From CAYVOX01 sp964453035 (GTDB lineage: Bacteria; Chloroflexota; Anaerolineae; Anaerolineales; Anaerolineaceae): 22,258 bases of DNA. Positions 1-8,228 of the stretch are shown here, one piece after another. The notes under the pieces are model-generated. The model did no database searches, had not been told where the DNA came from, and was given only the letters and a program-made list of their open reading frames with translations. The translations under genes and the position numbers were made by a program. The stretch lies in contig CAYVOX010000039.1 of NCBI GenBank assembly GCA_964453035.1, positions 1 through 22,258 on the forward strand. The letters are read 5' to 3'. How positions within the stretch are numbered: position 1 is the first letter of the stretch; every line of letters begins with the position of its first letter.

Positions 1-1
1 A

Positions 2-271
2 ATGGCCGGGTGGCTTGATAGATTGTTGGGTAACAAGCCGGCGAGCGCCAATCAGGCAAAAGAGCGCTTGAAACTGGTTTTGATTCATGACCGGACAGAT
101 TTGACGCCGGAAAAACTGGAAAAAATGAAGGTTGAACTGCTGCAGGTGATTGTAAAGTATATTGACATTGATCCATCTCAGGTACGCATACACATGGCTC
201 AGGAAGGGCGGGACCAGAGGCTTGTGGCGGATGTGCCCCTCAAGCAGGCGCAGCGAAAACGCGCTGGATAG
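2..271 (+). CDS. minE: Cell division topological specificity factor MinE
   Basis: An 89-residue protein with the full MinE pattern: an N-terminal membrane-targeting stretch (GWLDRLLG, residues 3-10), then the anti-MinCD segment AKERLKLVLIHDR (about 19-31) and the C-terminal topological-specificity domain with KYIDID and the IHMAQEG strand. MinE displaces MinD from the membrane and restricts the MinC division inhibitor to the cell poles. The length is normal for the family. The ATG lies at the very edge of the window, so its ribosome binding site cannot be seen, but the protein starts where MinE proteins usually start. rodA begins 3 bases after the stop, so the two are probably co-transcribed, and minC/minD would be expected just upstream, outside the window. 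Confidence 0.95.
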   Translation: MAGWLDRLLGNKPASANQAKERLKLVLIHDRTDLTPEKLEKMKVELLQVIVKYIDIDPSQVRIHMAQEGRDQRLVADVPLKQAQRKRAG

Positions 272-274
272 GAA

Positions 275-1372
275 ATGAAACGCGAAACCTGGAAGCATTT
301 TGATTTCTGGCTTTTTGGGGCGGTGGTGATACTTTGCATTTTTGGCATCGCCATGATCCGCTCGGCCATTGCTGGAAACGAGGCGCTTGAAGAACAGGTT
401 ACCCGCCAGATTGTCTTTGTTGTGATTGGCATCGCGGTGATGCTTGTGGTCGGCTTGATTGATTACCATTTCTGGGCATCGCTTTCTCGCCTGCTGTATG
501 CGGTTATCATCGGGTTGTTGTTTATTGTTTACATTATGGGGGTGGCGAGTTTTGGCGCCACACGGTGGATCCAGGCGGGGTTGGTGAACATCCAACCCTC
601 GGAGCTGGCCAAGATAATTATGATCCTGGTGCTTGCAGATTGGTTTTACCGCCATAAAGAAGACGCGAAGGATCTGCGCTGGGTTTTCCGCAGCCTGGTA
701 GTGATTGGTGCGGTGGTTATCTGGATTGTCTTGCAGCCCAATTTGAGCAATACGATTGTGCTTCTGGTGCTGTGGTTTGCTTTGTTGTGGCTATCAGGGT
801 TACCGCTGAAATATATTTTGCTTTTCGCAGTGGCGGGGATTCTGCTGGCTGTGCTGGTATTCCCGTTTTTGGAGCCTTACCAGCAGCAGCGCATCATCAC
901 GTTTGCGTTTCCGGACCCTGAAGCGCGCCACGGCAACAGCTACAATGTTGACCAGGCTTTGGTCACGATCGGTTCGGGCGGGTTGTTCGGTCAGGGCTAC
1001 GGACACAGCACCCAGGTACAGTTACGCTTCCTAAAAGTGCGGCACACCGATTTTATCTTCTCTGCCATGGCGGCGGAGTTTGGTTTTGTTGGCACCATCA
1101 TTGTGATGGGACTCATCCTTTTTGTGATTTTTCGCTGCCTGCGGGCGGTGCGTTTATCAAATGACCTGTACGGGTCGCTGATCGCGTTTGGGGTGGCGGT
1201 TTTGCTTACGTTTCAGACGGCAGTGAATATTGGGGTGAATTTGAACCTGATTCCGGTGACGGGTCTGACTTTGCCATTCGTCAGTTACGGCGGTAGTTCG
1301 ATTCTTTCGCTGACGATTGGCATCGGCCTGGTGGAATCGGTCATTTCCAGACACAAATCACTTGAATTCTAA
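275..1372 (+). CDS. rodA: Rod shape-determining protein RodA (SEDS peptidoglycan glycosyltransferase)
   Basis: A 365-residue polytopic membrane protein of the SEDS family (FtsW/RodA/SpoVE), which polymerises lipid II into glycan strands during cell elongation together with a class B PBP. About ten hydrophobic segments are visible. Family landmarks are IQPSELAKI near residue 110, the extracellular loop RHTDFIFSAMAAEFGF holding the catalytic-type Asp259, and the C-terminal LPFVSYGGSS. The loop that is usually QPDLGT reads QPNLSN here (Asn156 in place of Asp). RodA is preferred over FtsW because of the minE neighbour and the short length, but the two are not cleanly separable by eye. The start is supported by GGATAGGA just upstream and the 3-base gap after minE. 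No hairpin terminator is seen before the tRNA promoter. Confidence 0.9.
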   Translation: MKRETWKHFDFWLFGAVVILCIFGIAMIRSAIAGNEALEEQVTRQIVFVVIGIAVMLVVGLIDYHFWASLSRLLYAVIIGLLFIVYIMGVASFGATRWIQAGLVNIQPSELAKIIMILVLADWFYRHKEDAKDLRWVFRSLVVIGAVVIWIVLQPNLSNTIVLLVLWFALLWLSGLPLKYILLFAVAGILLAVLVFPFLEPYQQQRIITFAFPDPEARHGNSYNVDQALVTIGSGGLFGQGYGHSTQVQLRFLKVRHTDFIFSAMAAEFGFVGTIIVMGLILFVIFRCLRAVRLSNDLYGSLIAFGVAVLLTFQTAVNIGVNLNLIPVTGLTLPFVSYGGSSILSLTIGIGLVESVISRHKSLEF

Positions 1373-1384
1373 CCTCGATTCATC

Positions 1385-1412
1385 TTGACGCTGTTCTACC
1401 TTGGGATACAAT
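1385..1412 (+). promoter_or_regulatory. Promoter of tRNA-Leu
   Basis: A sigma-70-type promoter: TTGACG at 1385-1390, a 16-base spacer and TACAAT at 1407-1412. The predicted start is close to 1419, just ahead of the mature tRNA 5' end at 1422. Confidence 0.75.
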
Positions 1413-1421
1413 AAGGGCTGC

Positions 1422-1505
1422 GGGGCGATGGCGGAATCGGCAGACGCAACGGACTTAAAATCCGTCGATGGAGACATCGTGAGGGTTCGACCCCCTCTCG
1501 CCCCA
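1422..1505 (+). tRNA. tRNA-Leu (anticodon UAA)
   Basis: A class II tRNA of 84 bases with a long variable arm. The acceptor stem GGGGCGA pairs with TCGCCCC, discriminator A1505. The anticodon arm is ACGGA-CTTAAAA-TCCGT with anticodon TAA, and the T arm is GAGGG-TTCGACC-CCCTC. CC follows the discriminator, but the next base is T, so the final A of CCA is not encoded. The gene is monocistronic, with its own promoter and terminator. Confidence 0.97.
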
Positions 1506-1510
1506 CCTGA

Positions 1511-1537
1511 CAACCTGCAAATGCGGGTTGTTTTTTA
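1511..1537 (+). terminator. Rho-independent terminator of tRNA-Leu
   Basis: An inverted repeat, CAACCTGCA facing TGCGGGTTG around a two-base centre, is followed at once by TTTTTT. It lies 5 bases after the tRNA 3' end. Confidence 0.85.
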
Positions 1538-1585
1538 TTACAATCATTGATCTATCCGGGGTTACTGACCCACAAGGATACTTAG

Positions 1586-3325
1586 ATGCCAACCAAGTGG
1601 AAAAAGTGGTTAAAGATGTTGGTTGTTGCCGCTGCATTGGCGGTCGTATTGCTGCTGGCAGGTATTTTATTGATAGCATTGTTTAATCCATACCTCAACG
1701 GGGAAAAAACTGCGTTGCTGGTGAAAGAGATGCTGGAATCTCAGGCTAAGATAGAGGAGAATATCCGCAATTACTTCAAGAGTGCGAAATTCACTTTTGA
1801 GCAGCCCCTGGTGGTGCAGGATCCCTACGGCAGAGCGCCGTTGACTGCGCTGGCGCTATTTGACACGCCCGAGAAGGCGCAAATAGCGGTGCATGTGCCC
1901 GGTCAAAGCCCGGAGAGCGCGGTGGATTTTGCTTTTGAAGGCTACTACACGCACCATGAGATTCCCATTTATGGTCTATTAGCCGGGAAAACCAATCGGG
2001 TGCAGCTCAGCCTGCGAACGGAAAGCGGCGTGACCAGCCAGATGGTGCTTGAGGTGCTAACTGAACCGTTACCCGCCTACCTGCTGAATCTCAGTGCGGA
2101 TAAGGTTAATCGAAGCAAGTACAGCGCGGGTTTTAATTTTACATTTGAGGAACATAAGACGGTTTTTGATATTGATGGGGCAGTGCGCTGGTTTGCTCCG
2201 CAATCCAGTTTCCAGGTTTTCACACCGCTGAAGAATGGGAGGTATCTTTATACCTATTCAGCAGATAATGAGAATCTCATCATGGAGCAGGACCTGCTGG
2301 GAAAGATTTACAGCATCTACAACCTCCTGGATGGTGTGCATCACGATATTATCGAGCTTCCCAGCGGAAATTTGCTGGTCACCAGCGCGGACCGAAAATC
2401 GGGCATCAAGGAAGATATTCTTTACGAGTTGGATCGAAGCAGCGGGCACATTGTTCGGACGATTGATTTTAAGCAAATTCTGGATCAAAACCGCCCGCAT
2501 GAGATTGGTTACGCGGATAATGACTGGCTGCATTTGAATTCGATTTTCTATGATGAGGCGGATGATTCGATTATCATTTCCAGCCGGGCGCAGAGCGCAG
2601 TGGTGAAGTTGAGCTATCCGGAAATGAGCATTAAATGGATTCTAGGCACGCACGAGAATTGGGGCGAGAAATTCGCTCCATATCTGCTAACCCCAACCGG
2701 TGAGGATTTTGCGTGGCCGTGGTCGCAGCACCACGCTACGGTGGTAGAGGAAATTCCTGGTAAGGATCGAAAAATCGTCCTCCAGTTATTTGATAATGGA
2801 CTTTACCGGAGCTTTGACGCGGCGAAAGCTTTTTCACCGGCTGAATCTTACAGCAGGATGGTGCAATACGAAATCAATGAGGCAGCCCGAACGATTAAGC
2901 AGGTGTGGGAATACGGCAAGAACCGCGGCAGCGAGATCTTTGCTCATTCGGCAAGCAGCGCGTATCTTCTCAACAATGGGAATATCCTGGGCACATGGGG
3001 AAATATCACCAAAGATGCTGAGGGACGCCCGATGGTTAAAAACAGCGGCGGTGCAAAGTGGGAGTCGAAAATCATTGAGGTGGATCCCTCCAACAATGAG
3101 GTGGTTTTTGAAAGCACGTTGAGCGTGATGCTCAATTACCGTTCCTTCAGGGCGAGTTTCTATGAAAGATATGATGAGGGGCATGATTTACTTTCGAAAA
3201 GGGTCAATGATACCTCTGATTTGGATTTAATTGACCGGGTACAAATGTTGCAGCAGGATATCAAGAACACCCAAGACCCCGTGATTCTCTTTTTCAAGCG
3301 ACTGGTGCGCAGCGTGCTTGACTGA
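1586..3325 (+). CDS. Membrane-anchored arylsulfotransferase-like protein (AssT family)
   Basis: A 579-residue protein with a lysine-rich start and one hydrophobic helix (about 11-33), suggesting an uncleaved anchor that places the rest outside the cell. Residues about 60-170 resemble the N-terminal arylsulfotransferase domain, and the rest is a six-bladed-propeller-like catalytic region. The four catalytic-type residues known from E. coli AssT have counterparts: HHDIIELPSGN (His252/253), DWLHLNSI (His316), IIISSRAQ (Arg334) and WSQHHAT (His382/383). The family moves sulfate between phenolic esters through a sulfo-histidine, without PAPS. The protein has no cysteine, whereas E. coli AssT depends on a disulfide. 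AAGGA lies 7 bases before the ATG. It is a single-gene unit between two terminators. The substrate cannot be inferred. Confidence 0.85.
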   Translation: MPTKWKKWLKMLVVAAALAVVLLLAGILLIALFNPYLNGEKTALLVKEMLESQAKIEENIRNYFKSAKFTFEQPLVVQDPYGRAPLTALALFDTPEKAQIAVHVPGQSPESAVDFAFEGYYTHHEIPIYGLLAGKTNRVQLSLRTESGVTSQMVLEVLTEPLPAYLLNLSADKVNRSKYSAGFNFTFEEHKTVFDIDGAVRWFAPQSSFQVFTPLKNGRYLYTYSADNENLIMEQDLLGKIYSIYNLLDGVHHDIIELPSGNLLVTSADRKSGIKEDILYELDRSSGHIVRTIDFKQILDQNRPHEIGYADNDWLHLNSIFYDEADDSIIISSRAQSAVVKLSYPEMSIKWILGTHENWGEKFAPYLLTPTGEDFAWPWSQHHATVVEEIPGKDRKIVLQLFDNGLYRSFDAAKAFSPAESYSRMVQYEINEAARTIKQVWEYGKNRGSEIFAHSASSAYLLNNGNILGTWGNITKDAEGRPMVKNSGGAKWESKIIEVDPSNNEVVFESTLSVMLNYRSFRASFYERYDEGHDLLSKRVNDTSDLDLIDRVQMLQQDIKNTQDPVILFFKRLVRSVLD

Positions 3326-3350
3326 GCGCGATGGATGATTTATGTTGGTA

Positions 3351-3390
3351 AATAAATGCCGGGAACGCAATGTCACCGGCATTTATTTTT
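3351..3390. terminator. Bidirectional terminator between convergent genes
   Basis: AATAAATGCCGG pairs with CCGGCATTTATT (12 bp) around a 13-16 base loop. ATTTTT follows on the plus side, and an A/T-rich stretch on the other side gives a usable U-tract for the minus-strand hydrolase. It sits between the stops at 3325 and 3408. Confidence 0.85.
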
Positions 3391-3407
3391 GATCTGGCAA
3401 GTCCAGG

Positions 3408-4238
3408 TCAGTTGATGTGGCTATCGACCCAGTCGATGATAACCTTAAATACTTCCTCTTTCCAGGGCTCATTGTGAAGCTCGTGATACCCTTCTTCAAA
3501 CATCTTAAAGGTACATTGAGCCTTCAGCTGGTTAGCGAAGCGCGCGTTTGTGGCGGCGTTGACCAAATGGTCCTTCGCGCCTTGCAGCAGGAGCAGTGGA
3601 ACAGGAAATTCGCCTTTGAATTCGGAGATCTTTTTGCCATTATTAATCAATTCGTAGCCAAGGCGGGTAGAAATCATAGGATGGACAAGCGGGTCAGCCT
3701 GATAATTCTTAATGACCGCAAAATCATGCGAGAGGTTGTTAACATCCAGGCCGTTTTTCATGGTAAAGGACGGAGCCAACTGGCTGAGGACTTTAGCCAT
3801 GAGTAATTTGGCGGGAGGTACCGCACCGGGATCAAGGCCGGGACTGGTGGCGATGGTTCCACGCACTTTTGGAGCGTGAAACAGGCTGGTATAGAGAACC
3901 AGCGCGCCGCCCAGGCTGTGACCGTATAAGAATTGTGGAATTCCGGGGAATTGGGCGGTGGTAAGGGCGATCAACTGGTTGATATCCCCTGAAGCGGTAT
4001 CGTAGGACGGAATGTGGCCGCGTGTGCCGGGTGACTTGCCGTGTCCACGCAGGTCAATAGCAGTCACAGCGAACCCCGCGGCGTTGAGTGCCCGGGCAAC
4101 ATGCGCATATCTGCCGGAATGTTCGCCCAGACCATGGATCAGGTTGATTGACGCGCGAACCTCTCCCTGGGGGAGCCATTGCTCGGCAAATAGATTCACG
4201 CCGTCTGATGCTTTCAGTGACAGTTCGGAATGAGACAT
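3408..4238 (-). CDS. Alpha/beta hydrolase, monoacylglycerol lipase / lysophospholipase-like
   Basis: A 276-residue serine hydrolase of the Hydrolase_4 (monoglyceride lipase/PldB-like) type. The oxyanion motif HGLGEHSGRY is at 35-44, the nucleophile elbow GHSLGG gives Ser108, the acid is Asp223 in LLLLQGAKDHLV, and the base is His252 in EGYHELHNE. GHGKS/RGHIPSY near 65-78 is typical of bacterial monoglyceride lipases. No signal peptide is seen, so a cytoplasmic enzyme acting on glycerol or other lipid esters is likely. GGAGG lies 6 bases before the ATG. It converges with the arylsulfotransferase-like gene and diverges from the S8 protease gene. The exact substrate is not determinable. Confidence 0.88.
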   Translation of the reverse strand: MSHSELSLKASDGVNLFAEQWLPQGEVRASINLIHGLGEHSGRYAHVARALNAAGFAVTAIDLRGHGKSPGTRGHIPSYDTASGDINQLIALTTAQFPGIPQFLYGHSLGGALVLYTSLFHAPKVRGTIATSPGLDPGAVPPAKLLMAKVLSQLAPSFTMKNGLDVNNLSHDFAVIKNYQADPLVHPMISTRLGYELINNGKKISEFKGEFPVPLLLLQGAKDHLVNAATNARFANQLKAQCTFKMFEEGYHELHNEPWKEEVFKVIIDWVDSHIN

Positions 4239-4268
4239 TAGGCCTCCAAATACTTGTAAATTTCTATA

Positions 4269-4297
4269 AGTGTATCGCCAATGGGCTTACCGGGCAA
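4269..4297 (-). promoter_or_regulatory. Candidate promoter of the alpha/beta hydrolase gene
   Basis: Reading the minus strand, TTGCCC (4297-4292), a 17-base spacer and TACACT (4274-4269) lie about 30 bases before the ATG. An overlapping alternative, TTGGCG-17-TACAAG, is nearly as good, so the exact site is uncertain. Confidence 0.3.
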
Positions 4298-4315
4298 GGC
4301 AATTTTGCGTGTCAA

Positions 4316-4324
4316 TGATACAAT
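4316..4324 (+). promoter_or_regulatory. Extended -10 promoter, possibly giving a leaderless mRNA for the S8 protease gene
   Basis: TGATACAAT is an extended -10 (TGn followed by TACAAT at 4319-4324). There is no recognisable -35, as is common for this promoter type. The ATG at 4334 lies 9 bases beyond the -10, and no Shine-Dalgarno sequence precedes it, so transcription would begin at or next to the start codon. Confidence 0.4.
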
Positions 4325-4333
4325 CATCATGAT

Positions 4334-6748
4334 ATGGATAATTCAGGGGCTTCACATGATGTGAATCGAACACACCAGGGTATAACCGAGTATGAACCGG
4401 CAGCGGGATGCAGCGTTGCTGTGCTGTTTTCGATGGTGTGGATTGGAGGGATCATCCTGGCAAGCCATGCAGCTCAATGGTTCGTCGAGCAAGGGATGGT
4501 TGAAGGATCGATCCGGCAAGACCCTGGCAGGTGGATGATCAGCCTGGCAGCCGGCCTGGGAATTGTGATCCCGTTTGGGCTGCTCTCCCGTTTGAAAAAC
4601 CGGACGTACAGTGCATTATTCAAATCCTGGGCGCTGGTAGGCATGGTGATTTTACTTCTGACGCCGACGCGGCTCCTGCCTATTCCCAACAGCCAGGGGG
4701 TAGCTGCTTTGCAACTGTTAGGATTGACGCTCTTCTGCCTGGCACTTTATTTGGTGTCAGGGCGGTCACTCCAAAGTACTCCGTTTACGAAGGAAAGTGG
4801 CAGCTGGTTTGCAATTCTTTCAGTGCTGGGCATGGGTGGAATGTTGGGCTTTGGGTGGGTGACGATGGGGGCACTGGGATCCTGGCTGGATGTTGTTCTG
4901 GGGGCGGCAGTCGGGTTGCTTGGCGGCGCAGCTCTGTTCCTTTCATTGTCTACTGGGATATTGCAGGTGCCTGAGATGCGCGGTGACAGCAACTACTTTT
5001 TTAAGGGCATTGCAATTTCCCAGGCGCTGGTGATACTGTGTGGAGCGTTAGGCATTAATGGAAACGAGTGGGTTTTATTGATGGTTGTGCCTGCGGTGGG
5101 GTGGCTGGCGGGTCTGTGGCTGAAACCTGCAGGGTTATTGAGGAATGGTTTTGTCCTCTTTGTGGGCGCAGCGTTTTCCTGGCCTTTGATCTGGGTGGAT
5201 GCAGACGAATTATCCCTCATCATTACCCTGGGACAGGGCGAGTTGTTTGATTGGATTGGCGCGGCTGCGGTGATTGCGCTGGTGACAGGCTTGCTTTTGA
5301 CTGTGTTTACGTTTGCGGCTATCCGGTTCAAGCGCCGTTTGCATTTTGGCGCAAAGATCGCGGGGATTGGGCTAGCGATCATTATCCTGGCGTTGGGCGC
5401 TCTTTATGTTGTGCGAGGTTCACCGGGCTTGTTTGGCGAGAGGTTGTTTGTCATCCTGAAAGAACAGGTTGACCTGAGCGCAGTACCAGAGACGCTGGCG
5501 TATGAAGAGCGGCGAGAAGCGGTTTATGAACTGCTGGTCAGTCATGCGGAGGCTACCCAGGCAGATCTGCGCACAGATTTGCAGTGGTGGGGAATAAACT
5601 ATAAGCCTTTTTACCTGGTCAATGCGCTTGAGGTTGATGCCGGACCGTTGGCCCGGTTACTGCTCTCGGCTCACCCGGCAGTGGAGCGGGTCCTGGATAA
5701 TCCCATTCTGCGCCCTTTACCGCAAGCACTACCTGAAGCCTATCAACCTGGTGAGCCTGAGAAAAGCACCTTGTGGAATTTGCGCATGATTAAGGCGGAT
5801 CATGTCTGGGATGAACTCAACGTGCGAGGCGCAGGCATCATTATCGGACAATCTGACAGTGGCGTGCAGGGTAACCACCCTGAACTGGCAGAAAAGTACC
5901 ACGGACTGAACGTGGGGGACGAAAGGAACTGGTTTGATCCCTGGTTTGAGTCCAAATCACCGGTGGATGCAGGGGGGCATGGAACGCATACCCTGGGGAC
6001 GATCCTGGGCGACACAGTAGGGGTGGCACCCGAGGCAACCTGGATAGGATGTGTGAACCTGGCCCGCAATCTGGGCAATCCGGGTTACTACCTCAGCTGC
6101 ATGCAATTTATGCTGGCGCCTTTCCCGCAGAATGGTGACCCTTTTAAGGAAGGTGAACCGCTTGCGGGAGCCCATGTTTTTAACAATTCCTGGGGGTGCC
6201 CTCCGATTGAAGGTTGCGATGCAAGCTCTCTGGAGGCAGCAGTTAGAGCTTTGCGCAAAGCAGGGGTATTTGTGGTTGTTTCGGCGGGAAATTCCGGATT
6301 GAGCGGTTGCGGGAGCGTTGATTCACCCCTGGCGATTTATGATGATGTTTATACGGTCGGGGCCGTGGATAGCAGCGGCAACCGGGCTGATTTTAGCAGC
6401 CTGGGACCCGTTGTGGTGGATGGGAGCCGTCGAATAAAACCAGATATTCTTGCGCCTGGAGAAGGAATTTATTCCTCATACCCGGGAAGTGGGTATAATA
6501 CCCTTGCCGGAACGTCCATGGCCGGACCGCATGTGGTTGGCGTGGTTGCGTTGATGTGGTCGGCTAACCCAAGGTTAATCGGTGATGTTGGCCTGACGGA
6601 GCGGATTCTGAGTCAAACAGCCACAGCTTATACAGGCCTGAAAGTCAGATGTGATGACGAGCAAGATGATCCGCCGAGCAACGTCAGTGGCTACGGGATT
6701 GTGGATGCCTACGCTGCTGTTCGAGCAGCGCTGGCATTGGAACCATAG
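4334..6748 (+). CDS. Subtilisin-family (S8) serine protease with N-terminal polytopic membrane domain
   Basis: An 804-residue protein in three parts. Residues about 28-360 hold roughly ten or eleven hydrophobic segments. Residues about 385-460 look like an inhibitor I9-type propeptide (the YLVNALEV...HPAVERV pattern). Residues about 480-800 are a complete S8 domain with Asp508 (QSDSGV), His549 (GGHGTH), oxyanion Asn653 (SAGNSG) and Ser728 (AGTSMAGPHV), so activity is likely. Six cysteines in the protease part (e.g. 573, 589, 622, 628, 659, 773) suggest disulfides and an extracytoplasmic location. Ordinary secreted subtilases carry only a signal peptide, so the large membrane domain is unusual. 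The start is tentative, since no ribosome binding site is seen. A sigma factor gene begins 56 bases downstream. Confidence 0.88.
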   Translation: MDNSGASHDVNRTHQGITEYEPAAGCSVAVLFSMVWIGGIILASHAAQWFVEQGMVEGSIRQDPGRWMISLAAGLGIVIPFGLLSRLKNRTYSALFKSWALVGMVILLLTPTRLLPIPNSQGVAALQLLGLTLFCLALYLVSGRSLQSTPFTKESGSWFAILSVLGMGGMLGFGWVTMGALGSWLDVVLGAAVGLLGGAALFLSLSTGILQVPEMRGDSNYFFKGIAISQALVILCGALGINGNEWVLLMVVPAVGWLAGLWLKPAGLLRNGFVLFVGAAFSWPLIWVDADELSLIITLGQGELFDWIGAAAVIALVTGLLLTVFTFAAIRFKRRLHFGAKIAGIGLAIIILALGALYVVRGSPGLFGERLFVILKEQVDLSAVPETLAYEERREAVYELLVSHAEATQADLRTDLQWWGINYKPFYLVNALEVDAGPLARLLLSAHPAVERVLDNPILRPLPQALPEAYQPGEPEKSTLWNLRMIKADHVWDELNVRGAGIIIGQSDSGVQGNHPELAEKYHGLNVGDERNWFDPWFESKSPVDAGGHGTHTLGTILGDTVGVAPEATWIGCVNLARNLGNPGYYLSCMQFMLAPFPQNGDPFKEGEPLAGAHVFNNSWGCPPIEGCDASSLEAAVRALRKAGVFVVVSAGNSGLSGCGSVDSPLAIYDDVYTVGAVDSSGNRADFSSLGPVVVDGSRRIKPDILAPGEGIYSSYPGSGYNTLAGTSMAGPHVVGVVALMWSANPRLIGDVGLTERILSQTATAYTGLKVRCDDEQDDPPSNVSGYGIVDAYAAVRAALALEP

Positions 6749-6774
6749 GCGAAACTCCGACTGGGGGACGGGGT

Positions 6775-6780
6775 TATACT
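6775..6780 (+). promoter_or_regulatory. Possible -10 element ahead of the sigma factor gene
   Basis: TATACT matches the -10 consensus at five of six positions and lies 24 bases before the TTG start. No convincing -35 is seen at the right distance, so read-through from the protease gene is equally possible. Confidence 0.25.
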
Positions 6781-6804
6781 TATTAAGCGACAGGACCCTG
6801 ACCA

Positions 6805-7356
6805 TTGAATGATATGACTGATGATACGGCTCTGGAGCGAGCCATTCAGGGCGATCCTGAGGCTTTTAGCGTTCTTTATGAGCGCAATATTGGGCGCATT
6901 TACAACTACATATTTTACCGGACGGGCAGTCCGAGCGACGCTGAGGATTTGACAGAGCGTGTTTTTCACCGCGCGCTGGGACATATCCAATCCTACAAAA
7001 TCCGAGGGGTGCCGTTCACAGCCTGGTTATACCGGATTGCTCACAACCTGGTAGCAAACTGGCATCGCGATAACCAGCGCAACAAGGAAGTACCGCTCGA
7101 AGACCGAGAAATGCCGGTCAACAACTCCGCGCATCCTGAGCATGAATTGGTTCAGAGCCAGGAACGGGAGCGTTTACTGGCAGCCATTCGAAAGCTGCCT
7201 GAAGACCGGCAACAACTCATCATCTTGAAATTTGTTGAGCACCTTTCTAACTTTGAGGTGGCGGTTATAATGGGAAGAAGCGAAGGCGCGATTAAAAGCC
7301 TGTATCACCGCACTTTGACGGCTTTACGCGATGATTTAAAGCAGGACGAAAAATAA
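6805..7356 (+). CDS. ECF-type RNA polymerase sigma factor
   Basis: A 183-residue sigma-70 family factor with only regions 2 and 4. Region 2 spans about 16-88 (SPSDAEDLTERVFHRAL, then FTAWLYRIAHNLVANWHR), and region 4 spans about 121-176 (LPEDRQQLIILKF...GRSEGAIKSLYHRTLTALRDDL, the -35-binding helix-turn-helix). The start used is TTG at 6805, with a weak AGGA 9 bases upstream. An in-frame ATG at 6814 is a fair alternative and would shorten the protein by 3 residues. No soluble anti-sigma gene follows directly. The next genes are degV and a small one-TM protein that may fill that role. The regulon is unknown. Confidence 0.9.
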   Translation: MNDMTDDTALERAIQGDPEAFSVLYERNIGRIYNYIFYRTGSPSDAEDLTERVFHRALGHIQSYKIRGVPFTAWLYRIAHNLVANWHRDNQRNKEVPLEDREMPVNNSAHPEHELVQSQERERLLAAIRKLPEDRQQLIILKFVEHLSNFEVAVIMGRSEGAIKSLYHRTLTALRDDLKQDEK

Positions 7357-7379
7357 GAAAAGGGGCGAGGAGTGAGGAA

Positions 7380-8225
7380 ATGTTACGCATAGTGACCGAT
7401 GGCGCTGCCGATATGCCGGTTGAATGGTACGAGAAGTTTAAGATTAATCTTCTTCCTTTGAGAATCCGGTTTGGCGAAACGACGTACATTCAGGGCGTTG
7501 ATGTTACCCCAGACAATTTCTACAAACTGGTTAAGGAAAAGAAGGCGATTCCCAAATCAAGCCTGCCTTCACCGCTGCAGGTGGTTGAGTTTTACCGGAA
7601 AATTGCTCAAAAGGGCGACCAAATCTTATCCATTCACATTGCCAGTAAGATGTCTGGAACATTTTCAACGGTTGAGATGGCAGCGCGGGAACTGGCGGGA
7701 GAACTGGATATCCACCCCTTTGATTCAGGGGCAGGGTCAGCAGCGTTGGGCTTTATGTGCAGGGAAGCGCGTATTCTTGAGGAGCGCGGTTTATCGCTTC
7801 AGGAAATCCTGAAGAACCTCGAGAGGATGAAGCAGCGGCTGGCGGTCGTTTTCACAGTGGACAATTTGGAATTTGCCAGGATGAGCGGAAGAATCAACGG
7901 CATCCAGGCGGCGATTTCATCTTTGTTAAAAATCAAGCCCATCATTGTGTTAAAAGACGGTTTGCTGGGCATGGCTGAAAAGGTTCGAACCCGCCAGAAG
8001 GCACTGGACCGCATCCTGGATGATGTTAAAGCCCAGGTCGGAGAGCAAAAGGTGTTCCTGGCTGTGGTGCACGCGGCTGACCCGGCGACTGCAAGAGATC
8101 TCATCGAACAGGCAAAGAAAAAATTTAGAATCGTGGACTCGTTTGTGGAAGATTTATCAATTCCGGTGGCGGCCAATCTTGGCCCAGGCACCATTGGAAT
8201 TGTGGCGATTCCGGTTGAGGAGTGA
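7380..8225 (+). CDS. DegV family fatty-acid-binding protein
   Basis: A 281-residue DegV protein. Members bind a fatty acid in a cleft and, as FakB in Firmicutes, present it to the kinase FakA. Visible family features are the start LRIVTDGAADMP, the KSSLPSP loop (usually TSQPSP), the SKMSGTFST ligand-binding motif, HPFDSGAGSAALGF, and NLEFARMSGRINGIQAAISSLLKIKPI. GAGGAGTGAGGA precedes the ATG at proper distance. The gene sits 23 bases after the sigma factor and 3 bases before the small membrane protein, so all three are probably one transcript. No fakA-like gene is in the window, and the lipid carried is unknown. Length and motif order match full-length family members. Confidence 0.93.
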   Translation: MLRIVTDGAADMPVEWYEKFKINLLPLRIRFGETTYIQGVDVTPDNFYKLVKEKKAIPKSSLPSPLQVVEFYRKIAQKGDQILSIHIASKMSGTFSTVEMAARELAGELDIHPFDSGAGSAALGFMCREARILEERGLSLQEILKNLERMKQRLAVVFTVDNLEFARMSGRINGIQAAISSLLKIKPIIVLKDGLLGMAEKVRTRQKALDRILDDVKAQVGEQKVFLAVVHAADPATARDLIEQAKKKFRIVDSFVEDLSIPVAANLGPGTIGIVAIPVEE

Positions 8226-8228
8226 CGG

